Below, piece by piece: positions 1-5,071 of a DNA stretch of 6,156 nt (positions within the stretch are counted from its first letter, which is position 1; each line of letters opens with the position of its first letter). Origin of the DNA: Campylobacteraceae bacterium (GTDB lineage: Bacteria > Campylobacterota > Campylobacteria > Campylobacterales > Sulfurovaceae); assembly GCA_027023325.1 (NCBI GenBank), contig JALVVQ010000314.1, forward strand, positions 1 through 6,156, written 5' to 3'. The position numbers and the translations under genes were made by a program. Under the pieces are notes generated by a model, which saw only the letters and a list, made by a program, of their open reading frames with translations, made no database searches and was not told the DNA's origin.

Positions 1-641
1 ATGATATCCTTATCGAAGAACGGCTCAACTTTTTTTCGGATATGATAAATATGACTGTTGATTCCCTGCTCATCAATCTCACCCAGATAGTGATCATAGA
101 TCAGCTCAGACAGCTCCTGCCTACTGTAGACACGATGTCGGTTCTGGATCAATGTACTCAGGATCAGATATTCACTGGGTGTCCACTCGATAGTGTGTCC
201 ATTGACCAGAATCTCCTTGGATGTCTCCTTGAGGATGACATGAGGGATGTGGCAGTCATTTTCTGCCCCTATCTCATGCTTGCGTCGCAAAATAGCAGTA
301 ATTTTCATGGCTAACTCTTTTGCCGAAAAAGGTTTAGCGATATAATCATCTGCCCCACAGGCATAGCCTTTGGCTTTGAATTCGAGTGTATCCAGTGCAC
401 TGATCATAATAATCAGTGTCTGCATGGATTTTTCTCTCAATCCCTGACAGATCTCGAAGCCATCTACATGTGGCAGCATGATATCCAGCGTCACCAAATC
501 ATAGGTATGGGCAATGATTTTCGACATCGCCTCTCTGCCATCATAGGCGATATCCACCTCATACATCTGATCGTCCAGTCGGTTGCGTATAAATCCTACG
601 ATACTCTCTTCATCCTCGACCACCAAGATGCGTTTTTTCAT
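1..641 (-). CDS. OmpR/PhoB-family response regulator, C-terminus cut off by window edge
   Basis: This is a cytoplasmic DNA-binding response regulator of a two-component system. It starts at ATG 641-639 (MKKRILVVEDEE) and stays open for 213 codons to the left edge, so only the last few residues and the stop are missing. The receiver domain is complete. Acidic pair E9/D10, phospho-acceptor D53 in TLDIMLPHVDG, S81, and K103 in the DDYIAKPF motif are all in their usual places. A linker leads to a winged-helix DNA-binding domain (about residues 128-213) with WTPSEYLILSTLIQN, the YSRQEL recognition region and INSHIYHIRKKVE. Such domains bind direct repeats with about an 11-bp period, and such a repeat lies in this operon's promoter. 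The start is one base after the stop of the cytochrome gene, with only a weak upstream AGG, so translational coupling is likely. A cognate kinase may lie downstream outside the window, or could be the kinase at 5072-6156. The family call is firm; the signal and gene name are unknown. Confidence 0.95.
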   Translation of the reverse strand, partial: MKKRILVVEDEESIVGFIRNRLDDQMYEVDIAYDGREAMSKIIAHTYDLVTLDIMLPHVDGFEICQGLREKSMQTLIIMISALDTLEFKAKGYACGADDYIAKPFSAKELAMKITAILRRKHEIGAENDCHIPHVILKETSKEILVNGHTIEWTPSEYLILSTLIQNRHRVYSRQELSELIYDHYLGEIDEQGINSHIYHIRKKVEPFFDKDI

Positions 642-642
642 G

Positions 643-1173
643 CTAAAACATCGCCTGAAACTTGGTAAACAGCGCATCGTTTGACTTGACAGAAGCATGG
701 CAGGCAACACAACTCTTTGGATCACCCTTCCATGCCTGATAGGTGCCCTCTTTTTTGACAAATCGTGCATATCCCCATCCATCACTTTCAGCATGCCTGG
801 TCTTGTCTTTGATCATATACTCTACCCTCTGTATCTTGTCTGCTTCCAAGGCGGAAGGAAAAGTGCTCATCTCATTGGCACTCCACCCTATCTTGACCAC
901 TTTGCTTCCCTCAGGCATGACTGAAGCATGGGATCTCATTGCATTGTATGCCACAGGATTGGCTAGGATATAGCGAATCTCATGCTTGTCTTTTCTAAAA
1001 TGCGTGGCCACTATTCTATAGTTTTGATATCCTTCGATGTCCTTAAAGCCCAGCCCTGTATCTTTCATGACCAGATCAGGTACTTTGGCGTCATCACTGA
1101 GATAGATATCAGCTGCAGAGGCCATTGTACCCCAAAGCAGTAAACTACCCAAAACAATGCTACTTATTTTCAT
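643..1173 (-). CDS. Periplasmic cytochrome P460-type haem protein
   Basis: A 176-residue exported protein. Residues 1-20 form a typical signal peptide with likely cleavage at ASA-AD (20/21). The body resembles the cytochrome P460 domain: a YQNYRIVATHFR strand (49-60), an IRYILANPVAYNAMR stretch (66-80), PEGSKVVKIGW (87-97) and DGWGYARF (131-138). It ends with one c-type haem site, CVACH, at residues 155-159 (bases 697-711). Known P460 cytochromes are small periplasmic proteins with a C-terminal CXXCH and a lysine cross-linked to haem; some oxidise hydroxylamine or detoxify nitrogen species. Whether a lysine here makes that cross-link cannot be told from sequence alone; many family members have no tested substrate. 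The gene starts one base after the stop of the COG4315 gene, with a GGGGGT stretch before the ATG, and ends one base before the regulator start, so all three are probably co-transcribed. The haem site is certain, the P460 assignment likely, the reaction unknown. Confidence 0.82.
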   Translation of the reverse strand: MKISSIVLGSLLLWGTMASAADIYLSDDAKVPDLVMKDTGLGFKDIEGYQNYRIVATHFRKDKHEIRYILANPVAYNAMRSHASVMPEGSKVVKIGWSANEMSTFPSALEADKIQRVEYMIKDKTRHAESDGWGYARFVKKEGTYQAWKGDPKSCVACHASVKSNDALFTKFQAMF

Positions 1174-1174
1174 C

Positions 1175-1855
1175 TTAGACCCCCTGCTCTGCTAGGTGCC
1201 AAACCCCTTTTGCCCAGTCACCATTGGTCTGCTTTGGTTGGGTATCTTTAAAGAAATAATATAATGGCATACCCCTATAGGTTGTCTGCATTGTACCATC
1301 ACTTCTCTTGATTGCTCCGAAATCCTTCTTATTAAAACCTTTGGGTAATGTTTGCAGATCTGTATAGAAGGCGGGCCACTTCTGAAGGCATCCTTTTGTA
1401 CAGTTTGACTGGCCTTTACTGTCCTTGTCGAAAGTATATAAAGCCATGGACTTGCTGTCCGTGAGATAACGCTGTTCTTTTGTTTTCTTGGACAGTTTTA
1501 CCATACTGCTTTTCTTGAAGCCTTTTGCCGGATAGACCAGATGCCAGACAGACTTGACCTGATCACCTTTTGTCTCTTCTGGTTTTGTGTCCTTGAAAAA
1601 AGTATAAAGCGGATGCTTTCTGTATGCTATCTGTGTAGAGGCATTTGACATAAGTCTTGGCCATTTTTCCAGACAGCCTCCTTTACAGTTACTCTGATTG
1701 AGTTTATCTTTATCAAAAGTGTACAGTGCCATACCTTTGCTATCCACAAGAAAGTGTGTAGATCGTGTCTGGGTATCTAGCCCTGTCATGTTGCCGGCAA
1801 AAACTGCGCCTGTGAGTAATACGGAAGCAATCGCTCCCTTGAATGTTTGTTTCAT
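1175..1855 (-). CDS. Secreted two-repeat protein of the COG4315 / PF03640 family
   Basis: A 226-residue exported protein of unknown function. ATG 1855-1853 is preferred because AAAGGAG lies five bases upstream; the in-frame TTG at 1876 would add seven residues but has no ribosome site and sits at or before the predicted transcription start. Residues 1-20 are a signal peptide ending VFA. There is no lipobox cysteine, so the protein is probably soluble in the periplasm although many relatives are lipoproteins. Two copies of the family repeat follow, about 34-107 and 129-221. Each has YTFDKD, a C-x3-C pair with KW after it (C57/C61, C152/C156), a second Y-x-F-F-K-D motif (84-89, 199-204) and a closing VWHL. 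These are the Yx(FWY)xxD motifs that define COG4315. The paired cysteines may form disulfides. It is the first gene of the operon with the P460 cytochrome and the response regulator. Family is secure; no biochemical role is established that I can assign. Confidence 0.88.
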   Translation of the reverse strand: MKQTFKGAIASVLLTGAVFAGNMTGLDTQTRSTHFLVDSKGMALYTFDKDKLNQSNCKGGCLEKWPRLMSNASTQIAYRKHPLYTFFKDTKPEETKGDQVKSVWHLVYPAKGFKKSSMVKLSKKTKEQRYLTDSKSMALYTFDKDSKGQSNCTKGCLQKWPAFYTDLQTLPKGFNKKDFGAIKRSDGTMQTTYRGMPLYYFFKDTQPKQTNGDWAKGVWHLAEQGV

Positions 1856-1873
1856 AGTGTCTCCTTTGTTTGA

Positions 1874-1912
1874 CAAGGAGATGATACGCTTACTTTATGG
1901 AGATACTATGAA
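1874..1912 (-). promoter_or_regulatory. Activator-type promoter with 11-bp direct repeat, upstream of the COG4315 operon
   Basis: Reading the minus strand, TTCATAG (1912-1906) and TCCATAA (1901-1895) recur with an 11-bp period. Eight bases later comes TATCAT (1886-1881), a good -10 hexamer, giving a start near 1874 and a leader of about 19 nt before ATG 1855. No TTGACA-like -35 exists; the repeat occupies that position, as in PhoB/OmpR-activated promoters. A 19-nt stretch (1896-1914) matches 4508-4526 at 18 positions. The likely ligand is an OmpR-family regulator, possibly the one encoded in this operon, which is an inference. Confidence 0.6.
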
Positions 1913-1937
1913 GAAGAAGCAGAAAGAAGATCACCGA

Positions 1938-3173
1938 CTACTTTTTATTGATATCTGCTCTAGGAACAAACTTGAGCACAGTAGCATTGATACAGAATCT
2001 TCGTTTTCCGCCCGGTGCATCCTCAAACACATGCCCCAGATGAATACCGCTTTTTTTGGCGATGACCTCTACGCGCTTCATACCATAGCTTGTGTCAGTT
2101 TTCTCTATCGTAGCACCCTTCACAGCCTCAAAAAAGCTCAACCAACCGGAATGAGAGTTAAACCGCTGCTTGGTATCAAAGAGGATATCCCCGGAAAGTG
2201 TATCAACAAAGACACCGTCACCTGTATTTTTAAACTTGTCGTACTGCTTACAGAATCTTCCATCCGTGCCTTGTGCAAAGGCTACTTTGAAGGCTTCAGA
2301 ATCAGACCCCAGCGTGAAAGCACCCAATACTTTGTAAAAATCCTTTGGAGGCATATAGCCTCTGTATGCCCCTGCTTCTTTGCCATCTTGGATAAACAGG
2401 ATAGTGGGGGTGGCATCTAGTTTGGTCTGGATATCAAAGCCCTGTAGTTGTGTTTTTCTCGCTACCCTCAGTGGCGTATCTCCTTTGTAGGCCGAGAGCA
2501 CATCTTGTTTGAAGCGTTCACAGAAGGGACAATCCTCTGCATCTATCACGACGATCTCTTTGCCACCCAGCGGCTGTATCATGGGGAGATCCATGCTCTT
2601 TTTCTTGGAGAATGTGACGCCGGTTGCATGGTTGGGACAGTATCCGTTGGGATTTTTCTTGAGATAGTCCTGATGGTATGCTTCTGCAGGATAAAAGACT
2701 TCCAGTGGTACGATCTCTGTGGTGATTGTGCCGTAACCCTTCTCGGTGAGCAGTTTCTGATAGGTCGCCTTGGTCTCCAGTGCGATTTTATATTGATCCT
2801 TTGTGGTATAGAACAATGCACTACGATAGTTGTTGCCACGGTCATTGCCTTGTCTGTCTCCCTGCGTAGGATCATGTAGTTCCCAGAAATCTTTGATAAG
2901 TCTCTGGGTTGAGATTTTTTGATCATCATAGATGACTCTCACCGTCTCCGTATGGTTTTTACCTTTTTCATTATTGTACCGATGCTTGAGTACTGTTTTA
3001 TAGGTAGGGTTTTTCTCATCACCGCCTGCGTATCCAGAGGTGGCATCCAATACACCCTCCATAGATTCAAAGTGCTTCTCCACGCCCCAGAAACATCCAG
3101 CTGCAAACCCGATCGTCTGCTCCTTGGCCTGCACTGTACCCAGAAGTGTCAGCGCTAAAAGTAATTTTTTCAT
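1938..3173 (-). CDS. msrAB: Secreted trifunctional methionine sulfoxide reductase: MsrA, thioredoxin-like, MsrB
   Basis: A 411-residue periplasmic enzyme that reduces both the S and R forms of methionine sulfoxide in oxidised proteins. The start at 3173 has AAGGAT upstream and gives a signal peptide MKKLLLALTLLGTVQA (1-16). The MsrA domain (about 18-190) has the catalytic GCFWG motif at 26-30 (C27), the YHQDYL stretch, and a likely resolving cysteine in NGYCPNH (C179). A thioredoxin-like domain follows (about 197-286) with active site CPFC (215-218) and the cis-proline in ATPT (P256). The MsrB domain (about 292-404) has FNSHSGWLSFF, HLGHVF (378-383) and catalytic RFCIN (C394). Only C308 and C394 occur in this part, so the zinc-binding CxxC pairs of many MsrB proteins are absent. 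Neisseria PilB carries the same three activities but with thioredoxin first. The inner domain probably passes electrons to both reductase sites. It lies 82 bases upstream of the COG4315 operon on the same strand, but that operon has its own promoter. Confidence 0.93.
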   Translation of the reverse strand: MKKLLLALTLLGTVQAKEQTIGFAAGCFWGVEKHFESMEGVLDATSGYAGGDEKNPTYKTVLKHRYNNEKGKNHTETVRVIYDDQKISTQRLIKDFWELHDPTQGDRQGNDRGNNYRSALFYTTKDQYKIALETKATYQKLLTEKGYGTITTEIVPLEVFYPAEAYHQDYLKKNPNGYCPNHATGVTFSKKKSMDLPMIQPLGGKEIVVIDAEDCPFCERFKQDVLSAYKGDTPLRVARKTQLQGFDIQTKLDATPTILFIQDGKEAGAYRGYMPPKDFYKVLGAFTLGSDSEAFKVAFAQGTDGRFCKQYDKFKNTGDGVFVDTLSGDILFDTKQRFNSHSGWLSFFEAVKGATIEKTDTSYGMKRVEVIAKKSGIHLGHVFEDAPGGKRRFCINATVLKFVPRADINKK

Positions 3174-3193
3174 TTTCTATCCTTGTTATTTTG

Positions 3194-3209
3194 ATTATGG
3201 TACCATAAT
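3194..3209. promoter_or_regulatory. Perfect 16-bp palindrome, candidate operator of the msr gene
   Basis: ATTATGGTACCATAAT reads identically on both strands and lies 21-36 bases upstream of the msr start codon, overlapping the likely promoter. On the minus strand its left end includes CATAAT (3199-3194), a possible -10 hexamer, and TATTAA lies just upstream as an alternative. A dimeric repressor or redox sensor bound here would block transcription. The regulator is not identifiable from this window, and the site does not resemble the direct repeat at the other two promoters. Confidence 0.5.
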
Positions 3210-3239
3210 TTATTAATACCCATAAATATTTCTAATGCT

Positions 3240-3265
3240 AAAAAAATAGACCTAAAGATGTCTAT
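3240..3265 (-). terminator. Weak AT-rich hairpin followed by a T run
   Basis: On the minus strand ATAGAC (3265-3260) pairs with GTCTAT (3251-3246) across an 8-nt loop, and a run of T follows (3246-3240). It could end transcripts arriving from the relic side and insulate the msr promoter. The stem has only two G-C pairs. An alternative pairing of 3241-3249 with 3271-3279 is also possible, so the call is tentative. Confidence 0.3.
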
Positions 3266-3366
3266 ATCGCCTATTTTTTACTTTAAGAGAAAATAACAGA
3301 ATATGATTACTGAGTTATTAAAAAGTATAAAGCCAGAGTCAGTGCTGGTATCATGTTTCTGCTGGG

Positions 3367-3506
3367 CTAGTCAGCCTCTTTTCTCTCTTTGTGTTCAAAA
3401 TACTCTTCCATGTAGAGGTCATCCCAATCACCTTTATCCTAGAATTTGCCATCCGCATCCTTGTCAACTAAAAGTACACACCCTTGGTGATTGGTTCACT
3501 TATCAT
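3367..3506 (-). pseudogene. Broken 3' fragment of a small EF-hand-like protein
   Basis: The minus strand reads MISEPITKGVYF and meets TAG at 3470-3468. Restoring one T in the run at 3473-3470 joins it to LVDKDADGKF, which meets a second in-frame TAG at 3441-3439. The frame then continues DKGDWDDLYMEEYFEHKERKEAD to a stop at 3369-3367. DKDADGKF followed by DKGD has the alternating aspartates and glycine of a calcium-binding EF-hand loop, and the highly charged tail looks like real protein. With a frameshift and an internal stop in about 45 codons and no ribosome site at the first ATG, this is best read as the decayed end of a gene whose 5' part is gone. The parent family is not recognised. The flanks 3266-3366 and 3561-3620 hold nothing I can name; a 7-bp inverted repeat lies just upstream at 3507-3513 and 3519-3525. 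Confidence 0.5.
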
Positions 3507-3534
3507 CTCCAACCTAGAGTTGGAGTGGATAGAG

Positions 3535-3560
3535 GAAAAACCCAAGAAGATTTCTTGGGT
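3535..3560 (-). terminator. Rho-independent terminator of the acfC-like gene
   Basis: On the minus strand ACCCAAGAA (3560-3552), loop ATC, and TTCTTGGGT (3548-3540) form a perfect 9-bp stem, and the T run 3540-3536 follows. It lies about 60 bases after the acfC-like stop codon, in the right orientation to end that transcript before the EF-hand relic and the msr promoter. The plus-strand orientation lacks a T run. Confidence 0.75.
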
Positions 3561-3620
3561 ACTGAGTCTCCTTATTATCATATCAAATATGTTTAATTTT
3601 TAGAATTTACACAGTTGAAT

Positions 3621-4430
3621 TTATAATCCAAGCAAACCTTTCCAGCCTTCTGATTGAAAGATTTTTAGTGCTTCTTTTCCCTTAAGAAATGATAAAAACT
3701 TACGGGTATCAGGATCTGCTTTTTCATTCGTTACAACAGTTAGATCTCTGTATATGGCACGCTCTTTTGATATATCCACTATCTCTGCATCTTTTGGATG
3801 AGTCAATGGCCAGTGAGCCCATGTAATCCATGCATCAGCTTTTTGAGTTTTAAATGCCCTAAAGCTTGCGCCACTTCCTTTGGCATAGACTATAATATTT
3901 TTTCTAAAGGTTTTTACATCACTTAGTTTTCCTAATCTTCCAGCTATATCTTCCCAAACGCCTGTGCCTGATGTGTTATATACACCCGCACCCTCAGTTA
4001 CTACAATCTTCATATCGGGTTTTATCAAATCATCAAAGCCTTTTATGTTTCTAGGATTACCTATTGGGACTGCTATAACAGCTCTTCTTATGTAGATAGG
4101 TTCTACATTTTTACTATCAAACTCTTTATAGTTTTCTAAAAATGCTGTTGTTGACTGCTCCGATGTTCCCCAAATTATATCTGCATTTTTCTTTGCATTT
4201 TGAGTCCACTTATGCTCTGGTCCAAAATTTACTTTGACCTTGATACCTGTTTTATCTGTAAAAACTTTTGCAACTCTTATGAAAGCAGTATGAGGACCAC
4301 CTGCTCCATATAAATTGATAACACCATCTCTAGGTTCATACTTTACTGTCTCTTCCGCTGTTAAAGCTGTTGATGCCACCATAATTGACATAATGGATGT
4401 CAACAATACTTTACTTCCATACTTATTCAT
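3621..4430 (-). CDS. AcfC-like periplasmic substrate-binding protein
   Basis: A 269-residue exported protein resembling the accessory colonization factor AcfC group of bacterial solute-binding proteins, relatives of the sulfate/molybdate-binding type. ATG 4430-4428 follows AAGGAA at good spacing. Residues 1-25 are a signal peptide with likely cleavage at LTA-EE. The mature protein begins INLYGAGGPHTAFIRVAKVF (38-57), where the GAGGPHTA loop is a typical anion-contacting segment. It continues with TGIKVKVNFGPEHKW, ADIIWGTSEQS (83-93), VTEGAGVYNTSGTGVWED (144-161), KGSGASFRAFKTQKADAW and a closing SEGWKGLLGL. The ligand is not known. No ABC permease or ATPase is in the window, so it may feed a distant transporter or act as a sensor partner. 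Two sampled lines of the gene are about 33-37% GC against 40-48% in two msr lines, and relics lie on both sides, which hints at a different history. Its promoter carries the same direct repeat as the regulator operon. Confidence 0.85.
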   Translation of the reverse strand: MNKYGSKVLLTSIMSIMVASTALTAEETVKYEPRDGVINLYGAGGPHTAFIRVAKVFTDKTGIKVKVNFGPEHKWTQNAKKNADIIWGTSEQSTTAFLENYKEFDSKNVEPIYIRRAVIAVPIGNPRNIKGFDDLIKPDMKIVVTEGAGVYNTSGTGVWEDIAGRLGKLSDVKTFRKNIIVYAKGSGASFRAFKTQKADAWITWAHWPLTHPKDAEIVDISKERAIYRDLTVVTNEKADPDTRKFLSFLKGKEALKIFQSEGWKGLLGL

Positions 4431-4485
4431 ATTTTTCCTTGTAGTTAGCTAGAATTATATTTTTAACTAGCTTTTATTTGTCTAG

Positions 4486-4527
4486 CAAGGAAATTCTAAC
4501 AACTTACTATGAAGATACTATGAAGAT
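4486..4527 (-). promoter_or_regulatory. Activator-type promoter with 11-bp tandem repeat, upstream of the acfC-like gene
   Basis: On the minus strand ATCTTCATAGT occurs twice in tandem (4527-4517 and 4516-4506), so TTCATAG recurs with an exact 11-bp period. Eight bases after the second copy comes TAGAAT (4498-4493), one mismatch from TATAAT, predicting a start near 4486 and a leader of about 56 nt. There is no -35 hexamer; the repeat takes its place. Motif and 8-bp spacing match the promoter at 1874-1912. The leader also has short inverted repeats (AGCTAG 4447-4452 with CTAGCT 4467-4472) around a TATAAT at 4459-4454, which could be a second, weaker promoter. Confidence 0.6.
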
Positions 4528-4649
4528 ACGCTAAATTTCCTAACTTATTTGATAGCCCTAGGTAAAGTACTATTCTTCCTGCCTAGTCCTCAAAGCTTGA
4601 ACCTGCAATAATAATGTAGGTCAGATTATAAAGATTGACGAAATTTTAA
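4528..4649. other. Unassigned spacer
   Basis: About 120 AT-rich bases lie between the acfC-like promoter and the BspA-type relic. I find no convincing reading frame on either strand and no strong hairpin. A TTGACG at 4635-4640 could be a -35 element on the plus strand, but no well-spaced -10 supports it. It may be worn-out upstream sequence of the relic. Confidence 0.4.
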
Positions 4650-4974
4650 ACTTCTTATGACATTATCAAATCCATTGATGTACCAAACCACTCACGGGTG
4701 ATGAGCATAAACAATAAGTTCCAAGATACCATCTCTTTCATCCAAAACATAGGTAGCTTGGATCTCTCCAATGTGAATTGTATGTACAAATATTCAGGGG
4801 TGTCGCTCTCTCCACCCTCCCCACTATCATGCCCTCCTTACAGAATTCTCGAAGCTCAATCTACAAGGTAACATCATTTTCAACGGTGGCAACGGCCACT
4901 ACTCAAACGATGCCCAAGCTACTAGGAACAGACTCTCCAACGAACAAAAATGGACAGTTATTGGCTGGGATTAG
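4650..4974 (+). pseudogene. 3' relic of a BspA-type (DUF285, PF03382) surface-repeat protein
   Basis: Two plus-strand frames together spell the end of a BspA-like protein. The first, with codons from 4650, reads RVMSINNKFQDTISFIQNIG and then SLDLSNVNCMYKYSG to about 4799. It matches the family repeat pattern VTNMSxMFxxTxSFNQDIGSWDVSNVTNM. The second frame, offset by one base, reads HYHALLTEFSKLNLQGNIIF, then NGGNGHYSNDAQATRNRLSN and EQKWTVIGWD, ending at TAG 4972-4974. This is the usual closing module of such proteins (YDALL, FNGG, S-x-A-x-x-AR, GWTITD). The shift lies in the C-rich stretch at about 4800-4822. An in-frame TAA at 4647 and no start codon with a ribosome site show that the 5' part is lost. 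Intact relatives are exported or surface proteins of hundreds of residues that vary between strains. It converges on the histidine kinase gene. A sequencing error could explain the frameshift but not the missing front. Confidence 0.72.
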
Positions 4975-5003
4975 AATCAGTGAAAAAGGTATTCGCATCG
5001 CCC

Positions 5004-5032
5004 GAAAAAGAGAAGTTGGAGCCGAAGCTCCA
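5004..5032 (-). terminator. UUCG-tetraloop terminator of the histidine kinase gene
   Basis: On the minus strand TGGAGC (5032-5027), TTCG, and GCTCCA (5022-5017) form a 6-bp stem closed by the very stable C(UUCG)G tetraloop. A pyrimidine-rich tract with five T (ACTTCTCTTTTT, 5016-5005) follows. It lies about 40 bases after the kinase stop. The T tract is interrupted, so efficiency is uncertain. Confidence 0.6.
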
Positions 5033-5071
5033 GAGTGTAAGGCTTTAGATTCAAAAGAAGATCATCTTTCA

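Noticed and set aside
42..668. Two plus-strand open frames of 90 and 66 codons
   Set aside because: They are antisense to the response regulator and, at the second one's end, the cytochrome; they show no independent coding features.
1175..1876. Longer version of the COG4315 gene from TTG 1876
   Set aside because: No ribosome site precedes the TTG, the predicted transcript starts at about 1874, and ATG 1855 has AAAGGAG at ideal distance.
1698..2420. Plus-strand open frame of 240 codons
   Set aside because: It lies antisense to the COG4315 and msr genes, whose family motifs are unmistakable, has no recognisable domain, and follows from their codon pattern.
2579..2929. Minus-strand open frame of 116 codons inside msr
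   Set aside because: It is out of frame with the clear MsrA-thioredoxin coding sequence and is rich in Arg, Pro and Ser as expected for a shadow frame.
3303..3596. Plus-strand open frame of 97 codons in the msr-acfC gap
   Set aside because: After a plausible start it turns into Cys/Pro/His-rich sequence with no family look, and it is antisense to the EF-hand-like relic and runs through the terminator hairpin.
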